A stretch of DNA of 64,000 nt, taken from Maritimibacter sp. 55A14 (GTDB lineage: Bacteria; Pseudomonadota; Alphaproteobacteria; Rhodobacterales; Rhodobacteraceae). Where the stretch lies: NCBI RefSeq assembly GCF_003122205.1, contig NZ_QEYE01000014.1:24805-88804 (forward strand), given 5' to 3'. The notes below the pieces were generated by a model that searched no databases, had not been told where the DNA came from, and saw only the letters and a program-made list of their open reading frames with translations. This document shows, piece after piece, positions 47,001-55,057 of the stretch; positions within the stretch are counted from its first letter, which is position 1; each line of letters begins with the position of its first letter. The position numbers were made by a program, and so were the translations under genes.

Positions 47001-47249
47001 AATTCGGGTGGCAAGGTGTCCGTCACCGTGGAGGACACGGGCCGGGGCATTTCCGAAGACCAGAAGGAGTCTATTTTCGAGCAATTCCAACAAGTTGACT
47101 CATCTGGCAGCCGGGCGGCCGGCGGCACCGGTCTGGGGCTCACGATCACCCGCTTTCTGGTGGAACTGCATGGCGGGCGCATCTCGGTGGATAGCACGCC
47201 GGGGAAGGGCAGCCGCTTCACATTCACACTGCCCGCCGCGTCTGGCTGA
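44013..47249 (+). CDS. histidine kinase with CHASE-like sensor and four PAS domains
   Basis: A 1078-residue sensor kinase. A membrane helix lies at about 15-32. A periplasmic CHASE-type domain follows to about residue 265 (FLSDYVVRYVYPQEPN), then a second helix near 270-290. PAS domains 1-3 (about 296-415, 431-550, 559-680) are clearly related to each other: each has a GFxLFD/GFxLYD-type start, GREEEW, and a DGRW or NGRW core. A fourth PAS with DWIWEQD spans about 702-820. HisKA holds His841 in VMSHELRTPLTV; the ATPase part has NLIGNAIKF, EDTGRGIS and GTGLGLTI. No receiver or Hpt is attached. It is encoded upstream of another kinase. Confidence 0.93.
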   Translation: MMERALSAIMGRKHYLYYGVIAGLVLVAAVMTEEWRRAELRDEEREVVREQIEAVRAALQAQITDKELMTRGLTAVLEVQPEISAAEFAHIARNLRQNNPTIINMAFLSDYVVRYVYPQEPNAGLIGTDLRQIPEQFAAARQAVDLGRPVIDGPVELIQGGSGFIIRAPVARPGPRGQPAGMVSVVFDADELYEMVGLLKQDLPCDLAIRKVGADGSTEAAFFGDDAVFASTPQVVELALPARVWQIAAVPIGGWNANMGSFLPLRLGFLVLGAGALLVFANLRKQYLGRARAQSRLTTAVESLADGFVLFDAEDRLILSNSKYRDLHSKCADAIVPGARFEDFLRVGLQRGQFPDAEGREEEWLAEQLRPPGEEPTHYEIALSDGRWMRILEKRTPEGGRVGLRIDVTDQVESRLRAEAAEAEARLARAQLVAAVETLPDGFALYDAEDRLALCNSKYKEIYDRSAEAITPGARFEDILRFGISVGQYPDAIGREEEWEAERLAEHRAAASTFEEHLADGRWLRIIERPTPDGGRVGLRVDLTEQVESRRRAERAEQRLRDAINALPAGFWLFDGDGRLVMFNDFFCELYEVSAPAVRIGATSEEILRYGLDLGEYPEAVGREEEWLSEVQGRFASGDCEWEYPLSNGRWIRSYNRSTSEGGLVGIRVDVTALKRQQTELEETNADLRMALTARDAAQKRFFDIAEISTDWIWEQDRHLRFTYVSESFEKCTGRAGTSILGHTREEVFADVPDVWESADWDWLRAMLAAYEPFENFVYRAGGTAEEGRWVRISGAPVFDEKGEFNGYRGVGGDVSVLYNAMHAAEAANKAKTEFLNVMSHELRTPLTVILGYNAFLSKPDLLPSVQALKKGIAAGAADTAEDLAATVTDEIARYAEKMNLSGQHLLTLINDMLDLAKIDAGKMELQRETVALDDMVATVLEQLGQSAAEKGLALEQQTHGEEVKADATRLRQILINLIGNAIKFTESGRITVQTANSGGKVSVTVEDTGRGISEDQKESIFEQFQQVDSSGSRAAGGTGLGLTITRFLVELHGGRISVDSTPGKGSRFTFTLPAASG

Positions 47250-47464
47250 CCCGGTGTGCCGCCCTGCGCGCTCACGCGTCCTCACAATTCGGTTACCCTG
47301 GCCTTCGTACCGCCAATAGTGGCCGACCAGCACAATTTTTCCCTTATTCTTCCCTTCAAATAGCCAGTTGTCGGCCCATACCCTGCGCGTGACCCCGCGA
47401 ATTCGGTCTTGCGATGTGACGACTGCGGGATTCCGTGCTGAAACAAGAATGAAGAAGGCGGAAG

Positions 47465-49114
47465 ATGACAGTGAAGAGTTTTCCGGCACTTGTTGCTTTG
47501 TCGGCCTCGCCCGGCCTCGTACATGCGGCGGGAATTGAGGGGCCGGCGGCGGGAGGCATGGCGGGGCTGACCGAATGGGTGATGTGGCTGCTCGTCGTGG
47601 CGCTTTTGCTGGTCTCGCTGCGCCGCGGCTCGGAGGCGGTGCGGCTCAGAAAGAAGCTCCTGCGCGGACAGGAGCTTGAACTGGCCTTCCGCGAGCAGGC
47701 GCTCAACGAGCACTCGATCGTCAGCACGACCGACAAGGACGGCAATATCATCGAGGTGAACGACAAGTTCGTCGATGCGTTCGGCTATAACCGCGAGGAA
47801 CTGCTCGGCAAGCCGCACGGAATGGTCTATCCCGGCGGCGATCCGGTTCTGTTTGACGAGATCGCGCGCGCCACACTGCGCGGTGACATCTGGTCCGGCG
47901 AGACCCAGATCGTAAAGAAGGACGGGTCCATCGCGCTGACCCAATGCACCGTGGTCCCGATGTTCGACGAATACGGAAACCACCTGAAGAACATCTCGCT
48001 GCGCACCGATGTCACACGCGATCGCATCTCGCGCGCGCAGCAGCAGTTGACGAGTTGTCTGGAGATGCTTCCCGACGACGTCTACGTGTTCGAGCCCGAC
48101 AGTCTGAGATTCGTGTATATCAACCGCTCGGGCTTGCGCCGGCTTGGGTGGAGCGCGGAGGAATACCGCAATAAGACCGTCCTCGACACCACGCCCAACC
48201 TCGACGAGCGGATATTCCGCAGCATGCTGGCGCCGCTGATTGCGGGGGACATCCCCTCGCTGCAATCGGAGACGACCTATCGCGGCCGTCCGATCGAGGC
48301 GCATCTGCAGATGATGGAGACAACCGACCGGAAATGCCGGGTCGTGGCCGTTTTCCGAGACATTTCCGACCGCAAGGCGGCGGAGAAGGCACGTCGCGAG
48401 TTCACCGCGATGGTCAGCCACGAACTGCGTACGCCGCTGACTTCGATCAAGGGGTCGCTGCGGCTCCTGCTCTCGGGCTCCGCCGGGGCGCTTCCGGAAA
48501 ATGCGCTTTCCATGCTGCAGATTGCGGATGGCAACAGCGACCGGCTCATGGCGCTTGTCGACGACATTCTGGACCTGGAGAAGATCGACGCCGGGCAGAT
48601 GGACTTCACGATGGAACCGATCGAGGCCGGCGAGCTTCTGACGGAGGCGCTGGACGCCTATCGCGGCTATGGCGCGGAGTTCGGGGTCGAGTTCAAGGGC
48701 CGCGGTCTCGACCAGCCGATCCATATCCACGGCAACCGCGAACGCCTGCTTCAGGTGATGGGCAATCTGCTCTCCAACGCGGCCAAGTTCTCTGCCTCCG
48801 GCGACAGTGTCGAGGTGTCGCTTGTTTCGCAAGGCGACATGGCGCGTATTGAGGTTCGCGACAACGGTTCCGGCATACCCGAGAAGGCGCGGGCCACGCT
48901 CTTCGACCGGTTCACCCAGTTCGGTGGCGAAAAAGGCGGCGGACCGCGGGGCACCGGGCTGGGTCTGAGTATCGTGAAGGCGATCGTGGACCAGCATGGG
49001 GGGCGCATCGACTTCCGTTCCGAGACTGGCAAGGGCACGACTTTCTTCGTGGACTTGCCGCGCACGGACAACAAGGATTCCGGCCGCATGCGGGCCCGGA
49101 CCCAAGCCGCGTGA
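47465..49114 (+). CDS. membrane-anchored PAS histidine kinase
   Basis: A 549-residue kinase. The N-terminus looks like a signal peptide (residues 1-22, ending VHAAG) followed by one membrane helix at about 35-52. Two PAS domains follow (about 75-185 with TDKDGNIIEVNDKF, and 195-305). HisKA contains His319 in AMVSHELRTPLTS; the ATPase part has NLLSNAAKF, RDNGSGIP and GTGLGLSI. No receiver is attached. A single-domain receiver gene follows 112 bases later on the same strand and is a likely partner. Confidence 0.92.
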   Translation: MTVKSFPALVALSASPGLVHAAGIEGPAAGGMAGLTEWVMWLLVVALLLVSLRRGSEAVRLRKKLLRGQELELAFREQALNEHSIVSTTDKDGNIIEVNDKFVDAFGYNREELLGKPHGMVYPGGDPVLFDEIARATLRGDIWSGETQIVKKDGSIALTQCTVVPMFDEYGNHLKNISLRTDVTRDRISRAQQQLTSCLEMLPDDVYVFEPDSLRFVYINRSGLRRLGWSAEEYRNKTVLDTTPNLDERIFRSMLAPLIAGDIPSLQSETTYRGRPIEAHLQMMETTDRKCRVVAVFRDISDRKAAEKARREFTAMVSHELRTPLTSIKGSLRLLLSGSAGALPENALSMLQIADGNSDRLMALVDDILDLEKIDAGQMDFTMEPIEAGELLTEALDAYRGYGAEFGVEFKGRGLDQPIHIHGNRERLLQVMGNLLSNAAKFSASGDSVEVSLVSQGDMARIEVRDNGSGIPEKARATLFDRFTQFGGEKGGGPRGTGLGLSIVKAIVDQHGGRIDFRSETGKGTTFFVDLPRTDNKDSGRMRARTQAA

Positions 49115-49226
49115 CTGCGACATCTTTGCATGTGTATCGAACTGATTTGGCGTGGTTCTGGCGTTTCATCTCGCGCATCGGCTGTGCTATCTTTCCCTCG
49201 GGGCAAGAGCGGAGACGCAGGCACAG

Positions 49227-49628
49227 GTGACGGAACTCAAAAAAATTCTGCATGTCGAGGATGAACGCGACATCAGGGAGATCGCACGCATGTCCCTGGC
49301 CGTCGTGGGCGGCTTCGATCTGGAACAGTGCGGGTCCGGCGACGAGGCGCTGGAACGGGTACGGGATTTCGGCCCGGACCTGATCCTCATGGATGTCATG
49401 ATGCCCGGTATGGATGGCGAGACGGCGATGGACCACATCCGCGCGCTGGACGGTTTCGGCCGGACACCGGTGGTTTTCATGACGGCCAAGGCGTCAAATG
49501 CGAATGTCGATCTGCTGCGCGAGAAGGGCGCAGCCGACGTCATAACCAAGCCCTTCGACCCGATCGCGCTGCCGGAGCAACTACGGGAAATCTGGCGCGG
49601 TCTGGCGGGTGCGGCCGTTCAGGTCTGA
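49227..49628 (+). CDS. CheY-like single-domain response regulator
   Basis: A 133-residue receiver. The phospho-acceptor is Asp56 in LILMDVMMPGMDG, with the acidic pair ED in HVEDERD and Lys in ITKPFD. I placed the start at GTG 49227 because the receiver fold begins here (VTELKKILHVED); the frame is open 75 bases upstream, and that start would add a non-conserved extension. No output domain is present, so it is a phosphorelay carrier or acts by protein contact. Its end overlaps the end of the convergent Hpt gene by 10 bases. Confidence 0.88.
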   Translation: MTELKKILHVEDERDIREIARMSLAVVGGFDLEQCGSGDEALERVRDFGPDLILMDVMMPGMDGETAMDHIRALDGFGRTPVVFMTAKASNANVDLLREKGAADVITKPFDPIALPEQLREIWRGLAGAAVQV

Positions 49629-49987
49629 TCGCCGGGGGGGAGCGCGGCTTCCATCTCGCACAGCAGGCGCTCGATCAGATCGTCGATCTCCGCGGTCATC
49701 CCGGCGGGCGCGCCGGCAGAGAGCCATTCGTCGACGTAAGAATCGACCTCCCGCGCGCGGTCTCCGATAGGCTCGAATCCGATGGTGGCGGCATAGCCCA
49801 CCAGCCTGTGCGCGCGCTCGCGGATGCCGCGCAACGCGGTCTCGCGGGACTCCGGCTGGCTGGCGCTCTTCCGAAGCTCCTCGATCTCCAGGATCTGCGT
49901 GTCCAGTGTCTCGACGAAGCGCGCCCGGACTTGCAGGATGGCTCTGGACAGTTCGTCCTCTTTCGCCGTCGCTCCGAAGCTTTGCAT
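49619..49987 (-). CDS. Hpt-domain phosphotransfer protein
   Basis: A 122-residue helical protein with the Hpt motif ERAHRLVGYAATIGF; the phospho-accepting residue is His60. It shuttles phosphate between receivers. It is encoded 14 bases after the response regulator at 50002-50973 on the same strand, with GAGAGGGAC before its ATG. Its end overlaps that of the CheY-like gene on the other strand by 10 bases. It is the only free Hpt in the window and could connect the three nearby kinases and four receivers. Confidence 0.85.
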   Translation of the reverse strand: MQSFGATAKEDELSRAILQVRARFVETLDTQILEIEELRKSASQPESRETALRGIRERAHRLVGYAATIGFEPIGDRAREVDSYVDEWLSAGAPAGMTAEIDDLIERLLCEMEAALPPGDQT

Positions 49988-50001
49988 CGGTTATGTCCCT
50001 C

Positions 50002-50973
50002 TCATCCGTTCACGGCGCTTCGCGCCGGCATTCCGGTCGATGACCCGTCGCTCCCCCGTCCGGCGACCGAGTCCTGTGCCTTGGCGAGCAATTCCCTGGG
50101 TGAGCTTGAAAGCAGGCTCGTGCCGATCTGATCGCCCACTGCGATGGTAACCGGCATCGGGCGACCGTCGTCATGGGTCAGTCCGATCCCGTCGATCGTG
50201 AGCTGAAGTTCCCATCGCAGCTCCTCAAGCGAGATCGGGTTGCGCCGGGGCAGGGTCGCCACGAAGATCCCGTTCCCGAAATAGGCCATCAGGAACTGTG
50301 CCTGCTTGAGATGGCTGGCGATCGCATCGGCCACATCGGTGAGCATGTAATAGAACTCGACCGCGGTCGAGGCGCGGTAAAGCGCCTCGGCATTGACGAT
50401 CCGGAATCCGATCGCGGCCATGCCGTACATCCGGCCCCGCGATAGTTGCAGAAGGTAGTTTTCCAGCACCAGCGCACTGACGGTGCCCGGGACGTCTTGA
50501 ATCTCCACTGCCGCGGGCAACTCGAATCGACTGGCGGTCTCCACCTGGTCCTTCAGGATATCGACGGCGAGTGCCTTATCATTCAGCGCCCGCTGCTCGC
50601 CCACCATGATTGAGGCGACGCGGATGCGTGCGGCCAGTTCGGTTCCGTCGAAGGGTTTGGTGACATAGTCCGTCGCGCCCGCGCCGAAGGCGGCGTCGAT
50701 ATAGGTTTTTTCGCGCATGCTGGTCAGCATGATGATCGGCGTGTGCCGGTAGGTCCTGATGGCGCGGATCAGCGATACCAGTTCGATCCCGTCGGTTCCG
50801 GGCATCTCGATGTCGAGGAGGAAGCAGTCGAACGGCTCCTGGGCCTGTTTGATCAGGTCCAGCGCCTCGGGCGCGGAGCTTGCGGTGTGAACCTCGTCAT
50901 GGCCCATAACCGCAAGAGACGCCTTCAGCAATTGAAGTACGGCATCCTGATCATCGACTGCAAGAATCTTCAT
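50002..50973 (-). CDS. response regulator with degenerate GGDEF-like output domain (copy 3)
   Basis: A 323-residue protein starting MKILAVDDQD, like copy 2. The receiver has Asp54 in LLDIEMPGTDG and Lys in YVTKPF. The output part contains MAYFGNGIFVAT where GGDEF would be, and shares LENYLLQLSRGRM with the FENYVLQLGRMRL segment of copy 1. It is followed by the Hpt gene in a two-gene operon. With the other two copies it forms a small paralogous family within 18 kb. Confidence 0.85.
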   Translation of the reverse strand: MKILAVDDQDAVLQLLKASLAVMGHDEVHTASSAPEALDLIKQAQEPFDCFLLDIEMPGTDGIELVSLIRAIRTYRHTPIIMLTSMREKTYIDAAFGAGATDYVTKPFDGTELAARIRVASIMVGEQRALNDKALAVDILKDQVETASRFELPAAVEIQDVPGTVSALVLENYLLQLSRGRMYGMAAIGFRIVNAEALYRASTAVEFYYMLTDVADAIASHLKQAQFLMAYFGNGIFVATLPRRNPISLEELRWELQLTIDGIGLTHDDGRPMPVTIAVGDQIGTSLLSSSPRELLAKAQDSVAGRGSDGSSTGMPARSAVNG

Positions 50974-51238
50974 CTCGTCTCCGAAAACTCGTCAGTATAT
51001 TGCCTCGTCGCGCCCCTGTTCGCGTGTTTGTTCCTGTTTTCTTCTTTGTTGCGTCTCTTGTTAACTTTCTACCACAGATTGCAGTGCAGTTAGACATTTT
51101 TGGGGCGGTGGGCGTGAATTTTCCGGCCGGGACCGGTTTTCAGGTCACAATGCATGAGTTCCAGGTGATCTATCCGGGATAACGCACTGGGAAAAAATGG
51201 CAATCCATGGAAACCGGCAGGCGCGGGGCCATAGTCCG

Positions 51239-51742
51239 TCAGGTTCGATGGCCGGTCCCCTTGGTGATCGTGAAAGGTGTCTCGAACCAGTGTTCTTCCA
51301 GGTTCGCGCCTTCCCCGATCCGGTCCACCACGGCGTAGAGCCCCGGCCCGTCGAGCGGCGCAAGCACCCCGTGCCAGACCCCGCGATGCATGTTGACCGA
51401 CTGGCCGGGCCCGGCGATGAAGGCACGTGGCGTGCCGGGCCGCCCGCCCGCATCCTCCGCGGCGACGACCAGGAAGCGCGACTGGCTGACCGGAATGAAG
51501 GCCTGGCTGCCCAGCGGATGGCGTTCCATCAACTCCAGCCGGTAGGGCAGGCTGCACAATTCGGCGTCGAACAGGCTGATACCGGCCCGGCCCTCTGCGA
51601 CATCGATCCGGGCCAGGTCGTGATGGCGGCCGCATCGGCCGCCGTTGATCAGCTTGTCGGGCCGGGGTTTCAGCGCGATCACGTCGCCGAAGGCGGCGAA
51701 GTCGCGGGCGGTCAGCGGCGTGGCGCGGATCGTGCGGGTCAT
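51239..51742 (-). CDS. allA: ureidoglycolate lyase
   Basis: A 167-residue cupin-like enzyme that splits ureidoglycolate to glyoxylate and urea. Recognisable features are TARDFAAFGDVI at the start, FIPVSQSRFLVV, NMHRGVWHGVL and YAVVDRIGEGANLEE. The ATG overlaps the preceding allantoinase/decarboxylase gene by four bases (ATGA), so both are made together. It is the last step of urate breakdown encoded here. Confidence 0.9.
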   Translation of the reverse strand: MTRTIRATPLTARDFAAFGDVIALKPRPDKLINGGRCGRHHDLARIDVAEGRAGISLFDAELCSLPYRLELMERHPLGSQAFIPVSQSRFLVVAAEDAGGRPGTPRAFIAGPGQSVNMHRGVWHGVLAPLDGPGLYAVVDRIGEGANLEEHWFETPFTITKGTGHRT

Positions 51743-53160
51743 GCAGGCAACATCTCCGACAGGCGCAGCTCGGCGATGCGTTCGACCTGCCGGCAAGCCT
51801 CGTCGAATTCCGTCTCGGCGTCGTTCTCGAGCCGCCGGCGGAAGGACGCGAGGATGCTGGCCTTGGAATAGTCGCGCACCGCGACAATGAATGGGAAGCC
51901 GAACTTGCGCTGATAGGCGTCGTTGAGCCGGGAGAACTCGGCGCGCTCGGCATCGGTGAGCGCATCGAGGCCCGCGCCCGCCTGTTCGGCGCTGGAGGCG
52001 GCTGTGAGCCGCCGCGCCTGCGCCAGCTTTCCGGCCAGGTCGGGATGCGCGCGCAGCACGTCCAGCCGCTTGGCATGGCCCGCCGCGCGGAAGGCGCGGG
52101 CCATCGCATGGGCGAGCCCCGCCGCGGTGTCATGGGCCGGTCCCAGCTCCAGCGCATGGGCATCCTCCGCGACCCAGGGGGAATGCTCGAAGACGCCGCC
52201 GAAGCGGTCCACGAAGGCATCCCGGTCCATCGCGGCAGGACGCATTGCGTGCGGCCGGGCGGGATGTTCGGCCTGCCAGTGTCGCGCGATGTCGATGCGC
52301 CGGGCGAACCAGACGGCTTCTTGCGCGGCGGCGTATTCCATGAACCGGCGCAGCGCGGCGGCGCGCCCCGGACGCCCGGCGAGCCGGCAATGGAGCCCGA
52401 CAGACATCATTTTCGGCCGCCCCGCCACGCCCTCGGCATAAAGCGTGTCGAAACTGTCCTTGAGATAGGCGAAGAACTGGTCGCCGGAATTGAAACCCTG
52501 CGGCGTGGCGAAACGCATGTCGTTGCAGTCGAGCGTGTAGGGAATGACAAGCTGGTCGCGCCCACCGGCGCGCACCCAATAGGGCAAATCGTCGGCATAA
52601 CTGTCGGCGACGTAGTCGAACCCGCCTTCCTCGGCGACCAGATCGACCGTCCGGGTTGAGCAGCGCCCGGTGTACCAGCCGCGCGGGCGCGTGCCCGTGA
52701 CCTCGGTATGCAGGCGCACGGCTTCCTGCATATGGGCGCGCTCCTCCTCGGGCGAGAAGTCCTTGTACTCGATCCATTTCAGCCCGTGGCTGGCGATTTC
52801 CCAATCGGCGTCCAGCATGGCGCGCGTCTGTGCGGGGCTGCGCGCCAGCGCGGTTGCCACGCCATAGACCGTGACCGGGATGCCCATGCCGGTGAAGAGC
52901 CGGTGGAGCCGCCAGAACCCGGCCCGCGCGCCGTATTCGTAGATCGATTCCATGTTCCAGTGGCGCTGGCCCGGCCATGGCGCGGCGCCGACGATCTCGG
53001 ACAGGAACGCCTCGGAGGCCGCGTCGCCATGCAGCACGCAGTTCTCGCCGCCTTCCTCGTAATTGATGACGAACTGGACGGCGATCCGCGCCCCGCCGGG
53101 CCAGCTCGCGGCGGGTGGCTCGGCCCCGTAGCCATGCATGTCGCGCGTGTAGCGTGTCAC
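51739..53160 (-). CDS. fused allantoinase (PuuE) / OHCU decarboxylase (UraD)
   Basis: A 473-residue fusion. Residues 1 to about 305 are a PuuE-type allantoinase of the polysaccharide-deacetylase fold (INYEEGGENCVLHGD, EIASHGLKWIEY, LHCRLAGRPGRA). Residues 310-473 are OHCU decarboxylase, with RAHPDLAGKLA and YQRKFGFPFIVAV. The two halves catalyse OHCU to (S)-allantoin and then allantoin to allantoate, so the fusion joins consecutive steps. The start is GTG with GGGAGAG upstream. It diverges from the hydroxyisourate hydrolase gene across 146 bases, which should contain both promoters. Confidence 0.9.
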   Translation of the reverse strand: MTRYTRDMHGYGAEPPAASWPGGARIAVQFVINYEEGGENCVLHGDAASEAFLSEIVGAAPWPGQRHWNMESIYEYGARAGFWRLHRLFTGMGIPVTVYGVATALARSPAQTRAMLDADWEIASHGLKWIEYKDFSPEEERAHMQEAVRLHTEVTGTRPRGWYTGRCSTRTVDLVAEEGGFDYVADSYADDLPYWVRAGGRDQLVIPYTLDCNDMRFATPQGFNSGDQFFAYLKDSFDTLYAEGVAGRPKMMSVGLHCRLAGRPGRAAALRRFMEYAAAQEAVWFARRIDIARHWQAEHPARPHAMRPAAMDRDAFVDRFGGVFEHSPWVAEDAHALELGPAHDTAAGLAHAMARAFRAAGHAKRLDVLRAHPDLAGKLAQARRLTAASSAEQAGAGLDALTDAERAEFSRLNDAYQRKFGFPFIVAVRDYSKASILASFRRRLENDAETEFDEACRQVERIAELRLSEMLPA

Positions 53161-53306
53161 TTCGTCTCTCCCGGCTTTGGGACTGTCTATAGCAGTGCCA
53201 TGCTGACGACTTTCCCGAAATCTTTGAAGGAGCTATTGCACATTTTTCGGTGGCGTGCGGGCCGGGGCGGGGCATGATGGCCCGGAAATCCTGCGAGGAG
53301 CGCGGC

Positions 53307-53660
53307 ATGCCCGGCTATCTGACCACCCATGTACTCGACACTGCGACGGGGAAGCCTGCCGCTGGCATGGCCATCACGCTCTACCGGCTGGAGGCCGAAG
53401 CGCGGCGGCAGATCTGCCGTGTGGTAACCAATGACGACGGCCGGACCGACGGCCCGATCCTGCCGGAGGCGGCGTTCGAGACGGGCAGCTACGAGTTGGT
53501 TTTCCATGTCGGCGACTATCTCGACGCGGCGGGTGTGGCGGGGGAGCGGCCGCGGTTCCTCGACCTGGTGCCGCTGCGTTTCGGAATGGCGGAGGCCGCG
53601 CATTACCACGTGCCGCTGCTGCTGTCGCCCTATGGCTATTCGACCTACCGGGGAAGCTGA
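53307..53660 (+). CDS. 5-hydroxyisourate hydrolase (transthyretin-like)
   Basis: A 117-residue protein with the family's N-terminal [14 protein letters not shown] and C-terminal YRGS signatures. It hydrolyses 5-hydroxyisourate to OHCU, between the urate oxidase and the decarboxylase domain of the divergent fusion. GAGGAG lies before the ATG; an in-frame ATG 33 bases upstream (53274) is less likely. No signal peptide is seen, so it should be cytosolic. Confidence 0.95.
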   Translation: MPGYLTTHVLDTATGKPAAGMAITLYRLEAEARRQICRVVTNDDGRTDGPILPEAAFETGSYELVFHVGDYLDAAGVAGERPRFLDLVPLRFGMAEAAHYHVPLLLSPYGYSTYRGS

Positions 53661-53779
53661 CACGGCGGACGGGACGCGGCCATTCTTCGCCATTTCTTGA
53701 AACTGCCGGGCGGATTCCGCCATTCCGTCGCCTGCGGGGCTCGGGTACCAGTCGATAACAACGTTTCGGGGAGGGACCC

Positions 53780-55042
53780 ATGTTCGAACTCGCCATCATC
53801 TGGGACTGGCTGGCCTTCGCGGTGCGCTGGCTGCATGTCATCACGGCGATCGCCTGGATCGGATCGTCCTTCTATTTCGTGGCGCTCGACCTGGGGCTGC
53901 GCAAGGCGGAGGACCTGCCCGCGGGGGCGCATGGCGAGGAATGGCAGGTGCATGGCGGCGGGTTCTACCATATCCGCAAATACCTGGTGGCGCCCGAGGC
54001 GATGCCCGAGCATCTGACCTGGTTCAAATGGGAAAGCTACGCGACCTGGCTCTCGGGTGCGGCGCTCCTGATGATCGTCTACTGGGCGGGGGCGGAGCTC
54101 TACCTGATCGACCGCGCCAAGGCGGACCTCGCGATCTGGCAGGCGATCGCGCTCTCGGCGGGGTCGCTGACAATCGGCTGGCTGGTCTATGACCGGCTCT
54201 GCAATTCGGGGCTGGGGGCGCGGCCCACGACGCTGATGCTGCTGCTCTTCGTGCTTCTGGTCGCGATGGCCTGGGGCTACGATCAGGTCTTCACCGGGCG
54301 CGCGGCGCTTCTGCATCTGGGCGCCGTCACCGCCACGATCATGACGGCCAATGTCTTTTTGGTCATCATGCCCAACCAACGCATCGTGGTCGCCGATCTG
54401 AAGGCGGGCCGTACACCGGACGCGAAATACGGGCGAATCGCAAAGCTGCGATCCACACATAACAATTACCTGACGCTGCCGGTGCTCTTCCTGATGCTGT
54501 CGAACCACTACCCGCTGGCCTTCGCCACGGAATGGAACTGGCTGATCGCGGCGCTGGTCTTCCTGATGGGCGTCAGCATCCGGCACTATTTCAACACCCG
54601 CCACGCGCGGGCCGGCGACCCGACCTGGACATGGGCGGTGACGGCGATTCTCTTCGTGCTGATTATGTGGCTGTCCACGGCGCCGATGTTCCGGAGCGTG
54701 GATGAGGCCGAGGCGCACGCGCACGCGCTCTCGCCGCGCCAGCAGGTCTTCGCGCAGGCCGCAGGCTATGACGAGGCGGAGGCGATCGTGCTGGGTCGCT
54801 GTTCGATGTGCCACGCGCGCGAGCCCTTCCACGAGGGTGTGCGCCGCGCGCCCAAGGGCGTGCTGCTGGAAACCCGGAACGACATCACCCGCGCGGCGCG
54901 CGAGATCTATCTTCAGGCGGGGGTGAGCCACGCCATGCCGCCCGCCAACGTCACCTGGATGGAGCCAAAGGAACGGGCGGCGATCGTGGAATGGTACCGC
55001 GCCGCCGCCGGCGCGATGCCCATGTTGCTGGCTGGAAACTGA
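53780..55042 (+). CDS. puuD: PuuD-type membrane urate hydroxylase with cytochrome c domain
   Basis: A 420-residue protein with about eight membrane segments (residues 10-310) and a C-terminal cytochrome c domain. The haem motif is CSMCH at 341-345, and the distal methionine probably lies in SHAMPPANV. This architecture defines PuuD, which oxidises urate to 5-hydroxyisourate and passes electrons to the respiratory chain. It needs no peroxide-forming soluble uricase. GGGGAGGG precedes the start. It is encoded 119 bases after the hydrolase gene. Confidence 0.93.
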   Translation: MFELAIIWDWLAFAVRWLHVITAIAWIGSSFYFVALDLGLRKAEDLPAGAHGEEWQVHGGGFYHIRKYLVAPEAMPEHLTWFKWESYATWLSGAALLMIVYWAGAELYLIDRAKADLAIWQAIALSAGSLTIGWLVYDRLCNSGLGARPTTLMLLLFVLLVAMAWGYDQVFTGRAALLHLGAVTATIMTANVFLVIMPNQRIVVADLKAGRTPDAKYGRIAKLRSTHNNYLTLPVLFLMLSNHYPLAFATEWNWLIAALVFLMGVSIRHYFNTRHARAGDPTWTWAVTAILFVLIMWLSTAPMFRSVDEAEAHAHALSPRQQVFAQAAGYDEAEAIVLGRCSMCHAREPFHEGVRRAPKGVLLETRNDITRAAREIYLQAGVSHAMPPANVTWMEPKERAAIVEWYRAAAGAMPMLLAGN

Positions 55043-55057
55043 ACCGGGCGGCCCGGC

